From: a virus
Direction: 5' to 3' (one strand)
IMG/VR virus record: IMGVR_UViG_3300017934_000001
Location: 1 to 44,983 of that record
DNA: 44,983 nucleotides
In this document: positions 22,280-30,333 of the stretch, one piece after another
Layout of the letters: the number at the start of each line of letters is the position of its first letter
Position numbering within the stretch: position 1 is the first letter of the stretch
Translations under genes and position numbers: made by a program
Notes under the pieces: model-generated
What the model was told of the DNA's origin: nothing
Seen by the model: the letters and a program-made list of their open reading frames with translations, nothing else
Databases searched by the model: none

Positions 22280-22791
22280 TTGACCACCTGAACCGGATGT
22301 GGCGTGCGCTCTTCCAACACGTCGCGGAGCGACTTCAGCAGAGCCAATGTGGCGTCGTACAAATCGCTATCATAAACAGGCTCATAATGATGCTTGAAGG
22401 TTTCAGCAAGCCGTTCCTTCAACCGTTCATCCGATACCGTGTTCTTCCGCGTCCTACGATGCACCGCCGCCCGTGCAAGCTCCCGCTGCTCCAGAAACAC
22501 CGGCTCGGAAGTCTCGAACGCATCCAGAAGCAGAAGCCCTCGGTAGTTCATGACTTGCAATTCGATGAACTGCGTCCAGTTCTTGTTCTGGTCGATCCGC
22601 GATAGGTCCGACACTGGAATGGAATGCGCGTCGGCCAGGTGCTTCATCAACGGGGCCATGAGTTGCTGAACTTGCTGAGCCTTCGCAGTTGGAGAGGTTG
22701 CCAGCAGGGTAGCCGAGTGGAAGATGTCCGGTGGGAAGATGTGATTGCAGAGACGGCACTTCGTTGGCGTTACTACTAAAGGCTCGGTCAT
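22276..22791 (-). CDS. Hypothetical protein with N-terminal zinc-finger-like pattern
   Basis: The product has 171 residues. CRLCNHIFPPDIF followed by paired His residues (MKHLADAHS) could form a C2H2-like zinc site near residues 12-56. The C-terminal half is helical and charged. Both ends overlap neighbours. Function unknown. Confidence 0.6.
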   Translation of the reverse strand: MTEPLVVTPTKCRLCNHIFPPDIFHSATLLATSPTAKAQQVQQLMAPLMKHLADAHSIPVSDLSRIDQNKNWTQFIELQVMNYRGLLLLDAFETSEPVFLEQRELARAAVHRRTRKNTVSDERLKERLAETFKHHYEPVYDSDLYDATLALLKSLRDVLEERTPHPVQVVK

Positions 22792-23141
22792 TTGATGTTC
22801 TTTCGTTTCGCGCCGAACTGAGGTTTCGGCGCGTTGGGGATTCGTGCCTTCTTCTTCCGTGGCTTTGGATTTGGCCTTGAGCTTCTTTCTCGCCGTGGGA
22901 TTGCTTTTTCGATTCGTTCGTCAATCTCAGCGACTTCCCGTAAGGCTGGCTGCAAATCTGTGATGATCATGTCTAGCACGCGCTTCAGGTCTTTTTCGTC
23001 CCATGCGTGCGCGAGTTGCTTGGATAGCCCCTCAAGTAAAACGCCAGCACGAAAAGTCCAACGGTCTGAAAGTTCCTGAAGACGCTGTACGCGCTTGCTA
23101 CGTATACGCCTGTGATAACGCCGTATGTATCTCATGGTCAC
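22788..23141 (-). CDS. Basic helical hypothetical protein
   Basis: The product has 117 residues with Arg/Lys-rich ends (RYIRRYHRRIRSKRVQRL; NPKPRKKKARIPNAPKP) and a helical middle. Nucleic-acid binding is likely. A family A hairpin lies inside its last codons. It starts four bases inside the end of the upstream cassette gene. Confidence 0.6.
   Translation of the reverse strand: MTMRYIRRYHRRIRSKRVQRLQELSDRWTFRAGVLLEGLSKQLAHAWDEKDLKRVLDMIITDLQPALREVAEIDERIEKAIPRRERSSRPNPKPRKKKARIPNAPKPQFGAKRKNIK
22809..22833 (+). repeat. Hairpin family A, copy 3
   Basis: Stem CGCGCCGA / TCGGCGCG with loop ACTGAGGTT, preceded by TTCTTTCGTTT. Three stem positions differ from copy 1, all compensated. This copy lies inside a leftward coding region. 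Confidence 0.78.
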
Positions 23142-23419
23142 TCGCTTTCTTTTGGTTTGGCGCTCCCCTCCGAGGTCTCGACTGGTTGAGACTGGACGGC
23201 GTTCGCGCTTTGAGGCTGAGGATGTTCAAACGCACGAGCGTACGACGTTATACCGCGAGTTGAGCACGGATAGCAGTACATGCCTCGGACTGGATCTATA
23301 AACCACTCGCTGAACGGTTGGAAGCACCAACAACACAACAATAGCGACCGATCTTGCCTCAAAGCGCGCACGCCGGTACGTCGCAAACAGCGAAAGACCG
23401 ACCTGAAAAGCGCCAACAT
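23138..23419 (-). CDS. Zinc-ribbon cassette gene with repeat-encoded ends (type example)
   Basis: The product has 93 residues. The leader MLALFRSV...TGVRALRQ (about 22 residues) is encoded by a 60-bp repeat, and the tail PQSANAVQSQPVETSEGSAK by its inverted partner. Between them is a 45-residue payload with CCWCFQPF and MYCYPCST, two CxxC knuckles of a zinc ribbon. Start and stop both lie inside the repeats, and the stop overlaps the next gene. This is the clearest complete cassette in its sense orientation. Confidence 0.65.
   Translation of the reverse strand: MLALFRSVFRCLRRTGVRALRQDRSLLLCCWCFQPFSEWFIDPVRGMYCYPCSTRGITSYARAFEHPQPQSANAVQSQPVETSEGSAKPKESE
23155..23213 (-). repeat. 60-bp family, reverse copy R7
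   Basis: Encodes the tail of the 23138 gene. Contains the dyad GTCTCGACTGGTTGAGAC. Confidence 0.9.
23359..23417 (+). repeat. 60-bp family, forward copy F12
   Basis: Encodes the leader of the 23138 gene on the minus strand. Confidence 0.88.
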
Positions 23420-23425
23420 AAAGAA

Positions 23426-24934
23426 CTAAAAACCTGACTGCGGACGAGCATCCAAACTTGACGGCTGCTCATCCTCATCCGGTGGTGGTGACCAGGGTTT
23501 AGAAGACAAGAACTCCTCAATGAACTTCTGTACCTTCTCGGCGGGTTGAAGGTCCTGCAATTCCCTTTGAATGTTGGGAGGGGCGGTCTGACGGCGCATG
23601 TCGATCACGCCCATAATCGTCCGTATGTCCAAACGGACAACTTGATCATAAACGAACGTGCCGAAGCGTTCGAGGAACCATTCGCGGAACTCCATCCCCA
23701 CGCCTTCGGGATCGCGGAAGATTTCAATGATCGTCGGAACGCACTCGTCAAACAACGGCCCAAACTGAGCGTTGAGGACTTTCAATGCGTCTTCCTGTTG
23801 TTGAGGAGTCATAGGCTGCATCGTCTCCTGGGGGGGGCTCGGTGCTTGACCTTGCGGCGCCGGAATCTGTGGGCGCATTCCAGGCTTCGGCTGAGCCTGC
23901 TTTGCGAACCAGAGCCTAAGCCCGCCGTCCGCGATCTCCAGAATCTTGCTTCCGAACTCCCGCGCTATACCGGCCCAGTCCGTCCCGCCGCCGCCGTCAT
24001 TCGATCTGGAACCGCCGCCACGAAAGAGCGATACTAGTTCCTTCGCTTCGAGCACCTGGTCCTTGAAACTCTTGGCTTCGGCCGGCGTGTTCATCTTTTC
24101 AAGTAGAGACCGTGTGAACTTCCGCTCTTCCCTCAGTTCCTCAAGAACGTGGTTCAGCATCGCATCCCCGGAACCAGAGCCGCGTTCGTCCAGGATCAAC
24201 TTCACGAGCGGTACAAGGTCCGCCAATCCGCCGCCCTTCGCCTGGAGAATTTCAAACATCCGGTCCTGACTCGATTGCAGGGCATCGATGACGTGAGCGG
24301 TAAGGGCCTTCTGTTCTTCGGCGTCGGCGCCGGGTTTGACTTGCTTGATCGTCTCCCGGATCGCGTTCGCCACGACTTCTGCGACTTGCGCGCCCTCCGT
24401 GCCGCGGTTGACCTTATCCATTGCGTCTTGGTGCTTGGCGATCAACTTCGGTTTGGCCCACCACCAATCGCGGTTACGCTCGTCATCGACCCACTCGCCC
24501 ATCGGAATTTTAGGCGGATACTCTTCGTCCAGGATCGCGACGTACTGAACTCCGAGCACGTTCTGATGCCGCGTGGTTTCGTCCAAGCAGTTCAATTGGA
24601 TCTTGTAGACGCCCGATCCGAACTCACGCTTGATGTCGTCAATATCGATGGGAACGGTCCATTTGCGGATGTAATTCTTGTTTCCTGTCAACTTCCGGTC
24701 GGTGATCGGCTCGACTCGATAACCGTACAGGATTAGTTTGTTCTCCCAATCAGACGGCGGGTAGCTTCGGAGCCGGTCGATCAGGGGAAGTTCATCGTCG
24801 GGAGTGCCCGGTTCAGCTTTGGGAGGCTTAGGTGGCTTGTTTTTACCGCCCTTTGGTTCCACGGCCGCTTTTACGAAGCGGGAAGCGCGGTCATCCGCTT
24901 GTTTTTCAGTGTCTTGTACGGTTGTTTCTGCCAT
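23426..24934 (-). CDS. Large hypothetical protein, first gene of the leftward block
   Basis: The product has 502 residues. An acidic/basic low-complexity N-terminus (about 1-55) is followed by a compact domain with VDIDDIKREFGSGVYKIQ-like text at about 95-180, a long helical region with Glu/Lys/Gln, a Gly-rich stretch (FRGGGSRSNDGGGG), a Pro/Gln-rich linker and a C-terminal helical domain ending acidic. No catalytic motif, Walker box or portal/terminase signature is visible. Its size and place next to the parS-like site suggest a central role such as replication, packaging or maintenance, but this is only inference. Confidence 0.7.
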   Translation of the reverse strand: MAETTVQDTEKQADDRASRFVKAAVEPKGGKNKPPKPPKAEPGTPDDELPLIDRLRSYPPSDWENKLILYGYRVEPITDRKLTGNKNYIRKWTVPIDIDDIKREFGSGVYKIQLNCLDETTRHQNVLGVQYVAILDEEYPPKIPMGEWVDDERNRDWWWAKPKLIAKHQDAMDKVNRGTEGAQVAEVVANAIRETIKQVKPGADAEEQKALTAHVIDALQSSQDRMFEILQAKGGGLADLVPLVKLILDERGSGSGDAMLNHVLEELREERKFTRSLLEKMNTPAEAKSFKDQVLEAKELVSLFRGGGSRSNDGGGGTDWAGIAREFGSKILEIADGGLRLWFAKQAQPKPGMRPQIPAPQGQAPSPPQETMQPMTPQQQEDALKVLNAQFGPLFDECVPTIIEIFRDPEGVGMEFREWFLERFGTFVYDQVVRLDIRTIMGVIDMRRQTAPPNIQRELQDLQPAEKVQKFIEEFLSSKPWSPPPDEDEQPSSLDARPQSGF

Positions 24935-25048
24935 GTTTCACGCCGATCCGATATGTTCCACGTGGAACATTCGGAATCCGGCTGTAATTCTACAGTACAG
25001 TATGCTCGCAACGCAAGTTAAAGGTTTTCTGGCTTATGCTCTAGACTG
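24935..25048. promoter_or_regulatory. Divergent control region between the two major blocks
   Basis: The two large transcription units start from either side of this gap, so it must hold promoters in both directions, though no convincing -35/-10 pair can be assigned. The parS-like palindrome lies in its left half. Confidence 0.6.
24953..24970. promoter_or_regulatory. parS-like palindrome
   Basis: ATGTTCCACGTGGAACAT is a perfect 18-base palindrome. Its central 16 bases, TGTTCCACGTGGAACA, agree with the bacterial chromosomal parS consensus TGTTNCACGTGNAACA bound by ParB. No ParB or ParA gene is seen on the element. Confidence 0.75.
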
Positions 25049-26062
25049 ATGGAGCCTCTACAAGTCGCTGATCCTCTTACGAGTTTGATCTCGCCTGGGG
25101 CTCCACATCTCATCAAAGAGAAAGTTCCGGCCGCCGCCGACACCGACAATTCGACAAAACAGACCATCGCGAAAATGTGCGAGTACCGGCGCGCGGCCGC
25201 GAACGATCCGATTGTGAAACGCTGGGCGCACAACGCGCACCAGGTCTACGGCCAGAACTGCCCGGACTCGCGCGCAAAAGCGTGGGGCGCGTACTGGCAG
25301 GTAAAACACGGCGTCAAGTTCGCATCGGACGAACCGCGGCTGTTTCAGGTAGGGGAACCGGCCGCACTCGATTTGTTGATTGCGCCGGCCGTACTGGTGA
25401 GACAGCCGAATCCCGAGGGCGATTGCGACGACTTCACGATGTTGATCCAAGCGCTACTCGATCAGATGGGAATCGAGAGCTACACGGTCACGATCGCCGC
25501 GGACCCCTCAGACCCGGAGCGCTGGTCGCACGTCTTCTGCGTTTGCAAACTTCCTGATGGGACGTTGTGTTCGATGGACGCCTCGCACGGAAATTATCCC
25601 GGATGGATGGTTCCTCGAGAGCACATCTTCCGCTGGCAGGGATGGGACTCAGCCGGCAATCCCGTCAACTTGCCGATACCCGAGAAACAAGGACTGCACG
25701 GTTACATTCCGACGCGTCGTCGTCACGGGATGCGCGGACTTGGAATATGCGACTACGAAGGTGATCCGACGTGCAGCGTCGATACCACCGGAGGCGGTAC
25801 ATCTTCAATTCCGATTGACTGGGGATCGGTTATCTCGAACATCATAACGAGCGGCGCGAAGGTTGCGCAGGTTGCCGAGCTCCCACCTGGCGGATTCATT
25901 CAGACCACGCCATCCGGCCAAGTTGTTTCCGCTGGTGGCGGATCCCTGTTTGGTTCGTCTCTGACCGGCGCGTTCTCCTCGCTCGGTTCTTTTCTTCCGT
26001 GGATTTTGTTGGCAGTTGTCGGATTCGCCGTCGTGCAGGGGATGGAAGGCGGGCGTCGATGA
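25049..26062 (+). CDS. Transglutaminase-like cysteine protease-fold protein, membrane-anchored
   Basis: The product has 337 residues. Cys126 (GDCDDF), His161 (WSHVF) and Asp177 (CSMDASH) form the catalytic triad order of the transglutaminase-like superfamily, which includes many cysteine proteases. A Gly/Ser-rich region and a C-terminal membrane helix (PWILLAVVGFAVV, about 311-329) follow. It is the first gene of the virion block. It may be a virion protease or cross-linking enzyme, or a degraded structural relative. It contains GMRGLG (227-232), a motif repeated in later proteins. Confidence 0.78.
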   Translation: MEPLQVADPLTSLISPGAPHLIKEKVPAAADTDNSTKQTIAKMCEYRRAAANDPIVKRWAHNAHQVYGQNCPDSRAKAWGAYWQVKHGVKFASDEPRLFQVGEPAALDLLIAPAVLVRQPNPEGDCDDFTMLIQALLDQMGIESYTVTIAADPSDPERWSHVFCVCKLPDGTLCSMDASHGNYPGWMVPREHIFRWQGWDSAGNPVNLPIPEKQGLHGYIPTRRRHGMRGLGICDYEGDPTCSVDTTGGGTSSIPIDWGSVISNIITSGAKVAQVAELPPGGFIQTTPSGQVVSAGGGSLFGSSLTGAFSSLGSFLPWILLAVVGFAVVQGMEGGRR

Positions 26063-26072
26063 GGCAACATGA

Positions 26073-26753
26073 ATGAACCGACGTTGCCGCTTCTGTCGGC
26101 TTCCGTATCCCGCTCATTCCCGGTGTTGTCCGAGACGCCGGGGCCTTGGTGCTCCACTGACGGGCGGAGCGGCGACAGCGGACAGAATTGCAGCGGCGGG
26201 CGCGGCGGGCACGGTGTCAACGCTGGTAGCACTGGGCGCGATCGGCGGGCCAGTTGGTATCGCGGTTGGCGCGTTGATTGGAATCGCTTCGCAAATCGCC
26301 TCGCTCTTCGGTGGCTGCGGGCAGACATGCGTGCAGGCGACCCAGTATGCCAACCAAACGGAAACACTCTGGCAGCAAAACCTGGAAACGTACATGAACG
26401 CGCCGGTTCATTACGCGAGCTTGCAAGCAGCGGCGTTGAACAACTTCGACACGATTGCCAACGCGCTCTATACCGCCTGCTCGAATCCGGCGCTCGGATC
26501 GGCGGGACAACGCTGTATCTCCGAACGACTGGTGCGTGGTTCGGTCTGGGACGCCTATGCTCACTTCAGAGATCCGATTGCGAACGATCCGAATGTAGTA
26601 CCGGACCCAAGTCCTGTCACTCAAGCCGGAGCATCAGTGTTGTCCGCACTTGGCGTGAATCCCTCGCAGACTCTTTTCGGAGTGCCGCTCTCCAATTTAC
26701 TTTTGCCTGGGGGATTGTTTCTTGTCGCGCTCTTGTTCTCTTCGGACAACTGA
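26073..26753 (+). CDS. Membrane-associated virion-type protein
   Basis: The product has 226 residues. A basic, Cys-rich N-terminus, an Ala/Gly-rich hydrophobic stretch (TVSTLVALGAIGGPVGIAVG), a conserved-looking middle domain with two Cys pairs (GGCGQTC; CSNPALGSAGQRC) and a C-terminal hydrophobic helix (LLLPGGLFLVALLF). The two anchors and the place after the transglutaminase-like gene fit an internal-membrane protein. Family not named. Confidence 0.68.
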   Translation: MNRRCRFCRLPYPAHSRCCPRRRGLGAPLTGGAATADRIAAAGAAGTVSTLVALGAIGGPVGIAVGALIGIASQIASLFGGCGQTCVQATQYANQTETLWQQNLETYMNAPVHYASLQAAALNNFDTIANALYTACSNPALGSAGQRCISERLVRGSVWDAYAHFRDPIANDPNVVPDPSPVTQAGASVLSALGVNPSQTLFGVPLSNLLLPGGLFLVALLFSSDN

Positions 26754-26926
26754 TGCAGCAAGGCGAGGATGCTATCGTCGGACAGTTTCCATGGCTTCGA
26801 GCCGTGCATGATGTTTGTGATCCTGGTCAGCAGACACCGTGCGGAAAGTCCCTCTTCCTTCAGCAACGAAAAGATCGAGAGCAATTCCGAGACCGCAACG
26901 CGTTCGTCGCGCTTCAGCGTGCTCAT
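26621..26926 (-). CDS. Possible antisense small protein
   Basis: The frame has 101 codons (MSTLKRDERVAVSELLSIFS...LLHQLSEENKSAT), and its first 60 residues read like a helical regulatory protein. It lies opposite the end of the 26073 gene and starts back to back with the lipoprotein at 26927. No 60-bp repeat flanks it, and the overlap of 133 bases weakens the case. Confidence 0.4.
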   Translation of the reverse strand: MSTLKRDERVAVSELLSIFSLLKEEGLSARCLLTRITNIMHGSKPWKLSDDSILALLHQLSEENKSATRNNPPGKSKLESGTPKRVCEGFTPSADNTDAPA

Positions 26927-27142
26927 TTGATTCCGAGATTAGCATGTCTCGCGTTTTCGCTTTTGATGTTGGCAAGCTGTAAGCCTCCGGCATTTGACCA
27001 ATCGATTGCTTGCGACAACGGCTTCAAGGCATCGGGCGTTGCGGCTTACGCCTACGATCCGAAGAATATCCTAGTGGTTTATCCAGACCGAAACTTCACG
27101 CTTCTCGTAGGCGAGTCTTGTGTGATTCAGGGGAAGAAATAG
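26927..27142 (+). CDS. Small lipoprotein
   Basis: The product has 71 residues from TTG 26927. IPRLACLAFSLLMLASC is a signal peptide ending in the lipobox LASC. The mature part has a second Cys pair (IACDNG; GESCVIQ) that could form a disulfide. The frame is open far upstream, so the start is uncertain. Confidence 0.5.
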   Translation: MIPRLACLAFSLLMLASCKPPAFDQSIACDNGFKASGVAAYAYDPKNILVVYPDRNFTLLVGESCVIQGKK

Positions 27143-27143
27143 C

Positions 27144-27920
27144 ATGGCGTACCTGAATCTTCAGCCTGCAACTTCGGGAATGTCGGGACTGGGACGACGC
27201 CGGCCTTTTGTTGTTCGTAGACGCCGCGGCGTGGGCGTGACGATCGACTGCGTTGCAGATCCGAGCGCGTGCCAGAATGCCGTGCCGTGGTATGTAGGCC
27301 AATCGCAGACGCAGACTTTCGCGGCCACGGCTCAATATGCGCCGCCAGTCTACACCAGCAGTTTCCAATCCTCGAACGACCCGAGCGTATTCACTGATCC
27401 GGTCTATGTCGCGGCGATGCAAGTGGCGAGCGCGATCCAGGCCGCGAACGAGCAGAACGCGAACACATTCGCAAACTATCAGAACGTCTACAACAACTGG
27501 CTTCTGGGAAATCAACAAGGCGCGCCACCTTCACCGCCCACTTATGTGACGCCGCAAGGATCAGGGATTGTAACTCTTCCGCCTGGTTCTCCGCTGCCAG
27601 CTGGGACACGCAGTCCGCTTGCGGCTGGAGCAATTCCATCCATTTTCAGCGGCGCGGGGCCATTCACGGCTTACAATCCGCCGGCCGCTGTTGTTCCGAA
27701 TCCCGTGACGAATCAAGGTCCGCTGCCGCCGTCATCTCCGGCTCCAGCTCCATCAGTTGCGGGTTCGACGCAGACCACGCCGCCGACACAGACGACAACT
27801 AATCCCTTGGGCTTCGTGACGCAGCCAGTCGATGTCTTTGGATCTTCGTTTCCGATTTGGGAACTCGCGCTGGCCGGCATCCTCGGCTTCATTGTGTTGC
27901 GGAAAGCGTTTTCAAAATGA
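27144..27920 (+). CDS. Pro/Thr-rich virion-type protein with C-terminal membrane helix
   Basis: The product has 258 residues. GMSGLGRRR near residue 12 is followed by an Arg-rich stretch, a helical Ala/Gln/Asn-rich domain (about 85-125), a long Pro/Thr/Ser linker (about 130-225) and a C-terminal helix (WELALAGILGFIVL). The architecture suits a particle-membrane protein with an extended stalk. It is the first of a series sharing the GLG motif. Confidence 0.68.
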   Translation: MAYLNLQPATSGMSGLGRRRPFVVRRRRGVGVTIDCVADPSACQNAVPWYVGQSQTQTFAATAQYAPPVYTSSFQSSNDPSVFTDPVYVAAMQVASAIQAANEQNANTFANYQNVYNNWLLGNQQGAPPSPPTYVTPQGSGIVTLPPGSPLPAGTRSPLAAGAIPSIFSGAGPFTAYNPPAAVVPNPVTNQGPLPPSSPAPAPSVAGSTQTTPPTQTTTNPLGFVTQPVDVFGSSFPIWELALAGILGFIVLRKAFSK

Positions 27921-27930
27921 GGTACGTCTG

Positions 27931-28563
27931 ATGGCGAAATCGGAAATGGGAACTGTTCTGACGCTGGGCCTAGTCGGGGCCGGGATCTACTTCGCTTGGC
28001 CTTACATCTCTCAGTTGCTCGGAAGCATTGGCGCTCCACCGACTGCACCGACTATACCGCCTACGACGCCGCCATCGACGCCCGCGAGTCCGGCCAGTTG
28101 CGCGACGCTCAGTTTCACGTGTCCTGATGGAACCGTATTGCAGCAAGTCGGACAGGGGCCGAACTGTCTCGCTCCGAATCCGTGGAATTGCCCGCCGCCG
28201 GCAAGCAATGCAACGCTCGTGAGCCAATTGATCACGGCGGCGCCCGGTTTCTACAATCCGACTGGCGGAAGCATCGCCGCCAACGGAACGCCCGGGCCGG
28301 CACAATGGCCGGGAACCTACAGCGTCTCGGAATGGAATTACATCCTCGCAAACGGCGTGCGGTCAGGCCAGCCGCTTTCCGATTTAGTCAGCGGAGCCTT
28401 CGGACTGAATCAGCAGATTGACGCCGCTACTTACGTCGCGGCGCGGTTGAATGCGGGATTGTCTGGACTGGGCCGGCGCTTCGGCGTTCATCGCGGGCGC
28501 AATCTGCGGCCTTTGATGCAGGGCGGATACGTGCGCTTGGGTACGCCGATGAGGATACGCTGA
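27931..28563 (+). CDS. N-anchored virion-type protein, long paralogue
   Basis: The product has 210 residues. TLGLVGAGIYFAWPYISQLL is a membrane helix at residues 10-29, then a Pro/Thr linker, then a small Cys domain (SCATLSFTCPDGTVLQQVGQ, PNCLAPNPWNC) and a helical domain found only in this copy. It ends with LSGLGRR and GTPMRIR. The 28564 protein shares the helix, the Cys domain and the end. Confidence 0.7.
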   Translation: MAKSEMGTVLTLGLVGAGIYFAWPYISQLLGSIGAPPTAPTIPPTTPPSTPASPASCATLSFTCPDGTVLQQVGQGPNCLAPNPWNCPPPASNATLVSQLITAAPGFYNPTGGSIAANGTPGPAQWPGTYSVSEWNYILANGVRSGQPLSDLVSGAFGLNQQIDAATYVAARLNAGLSGLGRRFGVHRGRNLRPLMQGGYVRLGTPMRIR

Positions 28564-28908
28564 ATGGCTAAGTCTTCCGATATGGGCACGCTTTTGACAC
28601 TCGGTTTGGTCGGGGCTGGGATTTACTTGGCGTGGCCCTACATCTCGCAGTTGCTTGGACGCGTACCGACTACTCCCGCCATGCTGCCGATAACGACATT
28701 TGCGAGTCCACCTCTAGGGACTCCATCGCCTGCGGCTCAAGCCAATTGTCCGACACTCAGTTTCACGTGCGCGGATGGCACCGTGTTGCATCAAGTCGGG
28801 CAAGGTGCAAATTGTGTGATTCCTAAGCCATGGAACTGTCCGGCTCCCGGTATGTCGGGATTGGGCCGGAGTTACGTGCGAGCCGGTACGCCGATGAGGA
28901 TGCGCTGA
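28564..28908 (+). CDS. N-anchored virion-type protein, short paralogue
   Basis: The product has 114 residues. It has the same order as the upstream gene: TLGLVGAGIYLAWPYISQLL, a Pro linker, CPTLSFTCADGTVLHQVGQ with NCVIPKPWNC, GMSGLGRS and GTPMRMR. It lacks the helical insert. Tandem duplication followed by domain gain or loss is the simplest history. Confidence 0.7.
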   Translation: MAKSSDMGTLLTLGLVGAGIYLAWPYISQLLGRVPTTPAMLPITTFASPPLGTPSPAAQANCPTLSFTCADGTVLHQVGQGANCVIPKPWNCPAPGMSGLGRSYVRAGTPMRMR

Positions 28909-28909
28909 T

Positions 28910-29161
28910 ATGGCTTACGTTTCCAGACGCCGCGGAATGGGGCAGGCAAACTGTCCGTCCATGCAGCAGCTTCAAGGCATTCAGGACTGCACCGATCCGT
29001 GCCAAGTTTCAAATCCAGCGTGCGTGAATACGAACTTGCAAGCCGGGATCGACTACCGGGATTCGCTTCTCACGCAGGCGAGCTCACAGAACAACATGCT
29101 CATGTTTGTCGGCTTCGGCTTGCTCGCGTTGCTTGTCTTCGGAGGACTGGGGCGACGATGA
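28910..29161 (+). CDS. Small membrane protein, Cys-containing
   Basis: The product has 83 residues. RRRGMG at the N-terminus, several Cys residues (QDCTDPCQVSNPAC) and a C-terminal membrane helix (MLMFVGFGLLALLVFGGL) ending GRR. Probably another particle-membrane protein. Confidence 0.65.
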   Translation: MAYVSRRRGMGQANCPSMQQLQGIQDCTDPCQVSNPACVNTNLQAGIDYRDSLLTQASSQNNMLMFVGFGLLALLVFGGLGRR

Positions 29162-29424
29162 GCAATCCGCTAGCACCTTCGCAGCAATCGTTGCGTGATG
29201 TCGATCCGCGCGGCCGGATTGACGTTGCGGTTTTTCGACTTTTGGAGATGGTCACGAAGAAACGGCTCGAGCCCGCGTTGAAGAATCGCCCGCTGTGGGA
29301 TTCAGGACTGGGTGATCTGGTTGACGCCGCAATCACCGAATCGGGCGTGTTTCCGTCTCAGCCGATTACTGCGCGAGACGTGATCCGGGAACTGTTCGGC
29401 GGACGGCAACGGAGACTCCGATGA
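29158..29424 (+). CDS. Small soluble hypothetical protein
   Basis: The product has 88 residues from ATG 29158, overlapping the upstream stop. Helical and charged (DVAVFRLLEMVTKKRLEPAL, DVIRELFGGRQ). It is the only gene of this group without a membrane segment. Confidence 0.6.
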   Translation: MSNPLAPSQQSLRDVDPRGRIDVAVFRLLEMVTKKRLEPALKNRPLWDSGLGDLVDAAITESGVFPSQPITARDVIRELFGGRQRRLR

Positions 29425-29636
29425 GCCGAAGCAAGAAGCCGACAGTATCGGCGCTGAGTTTAGTCGTCGGTGGTGTCGCTGGCTGGGTGGTCGGGGGATG
29501 GCTTTGCTCCCAGGCGAACAACATCAACACGCTTCAAGGCAATAGCAGTTCTCCAATGTGCGGTGGTGGCTTTCCGTGGCTTCAAGCGATCACAGCTTTC
29601 GCGGGCGTCTATGTCGCAACGGAGGTTGGACCGTGA
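29421..29636 (+). CDS. Small two-segment membrane protein
   Basis: The product has 71 residues. Hydrophobic segments ALSLVVGGVAGWVVGGWL and WLQAITAFAGVYVA flank a polar loop with Cys. The start overlaps the upstream stop. Virion-membrane or holin-like protein. Confidence 0.6.
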   Translation: MSRSKKPTVSALSLVVGGVAGWVVGGWLCSQANNINTLQGNSSSPMCGGGFPWLQAITAFAGVYVATEVGP

Positions 29637-29881
29637 TACTCCCCCTCGGCCAGAAATCCTCGGTTGCGCTGTTCACCGATGGCGGATCGCTCGGTCACTT
29701 GCTCGCGGGCTTGCTTGCGGGGATGATGCCTGAGCCTTATTCGCTTGGAATCTTCGCATTGTTCGCCGGTTACCAGTTAAGTCAGGTTCCTACTGGCGTT
29801 CCTTGGGTACGAACAGGCGGGGAGTTCGTTGAGTTCGGCCTGGGCGCTGCGGCTTCGGCGCTTCTGCGGAGGGCCATGTAG
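29633..29881 (+). CDS. Small membrane protein
   Basis: The product has 82 residues from GTG 29633, preceded by GGAGG, which decides the start. Hydrophobic segments lie at SLGHLLAGLLAGMM and SLGIFALFAGYQL, with an Ala-rich end. Function unknown. Confidence 0.6.
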   Translation: MILPLGQKSSVALFTDGGSLGHLLAGLLAGMMPEPYSLGIFALFAGYQLSQVPTGVPWVRTGGEFVEFGLGAAASALLRRAM

Positions 29882-30333
29882 TGCCGTACATCCGCACACG
29901 TCCGCGCTTTTCTCGCCGGGGCATGGGGGCTTCGTGCGCGTGGTACGACCTTCCGTGTTGGTTGATGGGGAATGCTCAGACTCAAGCGGATTTGATCGCG
30001 CGGGCCGATGCGGTCACAAAGGCGCAGCAAGACGCCTCCGCTTGGCAAGGTCTGAATCTGACACTCACGGGCGGCGTGCCGAGTGCGCCTCCGGTTTTAG
30101 CACCGGGCGCGATCAGTCCAGGACTTCCAGTCGGATACGATCCTTTGACTGGAACGGTATCACCCGACAACATGACGGGCGCGACGGATGTGAATGTGTT
30201 TCAGGCCAGCTTGCCATCCGCGCCAGTGGATCTTACGTCGCCATCGACTTGGGGCCTTTCACAATGGCTCATCGCTGGCATGGTTGGCTTGGGGCTTTTC
30301 ATCGTGATGCAACCGCATGGAGCTCGCCGATGA
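29881..30333 (+). CDS. Virion-type protein with C-terminal membrane helix
   Basis: The product has 150 residues from GTG 29881. RRGMGASCAWYDLPCW at the N-terminus, a helical Ala/Gln region, a Pro/Gly-rich linker, and a C-terminal helix (WLIAGMVGLGLFIVM). Similar design to the 27144 protein. Confidence 0.62.
   Translation: MPYIRTRPRFSRRGMGASCAWYDLPCWLMGNAQTQADLIARADAVTKAQQDASAWQGLNLTLTGGVPSAPPVLAPGAISPGLPVGYDPLTGTVSPDNMTGATDVNVFQASLPSAPVDLTSPSTWGLSQWLIAGMVGLGLFIVMQPHGARR

Noticed and set aside
24149-24736. Plus-strand 195-codon frame
   Set aside because: Antisense shadow of the 502-residue leftward gene, which has consistent operon structure.
26069-26926. Plus-strand frame 26069-27142 as one 357-residue protein
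   Set aside because: Most of it is out of frame with the well-supported 26073 gene; only its last part, from 26927, looks like a real lipoprotein.
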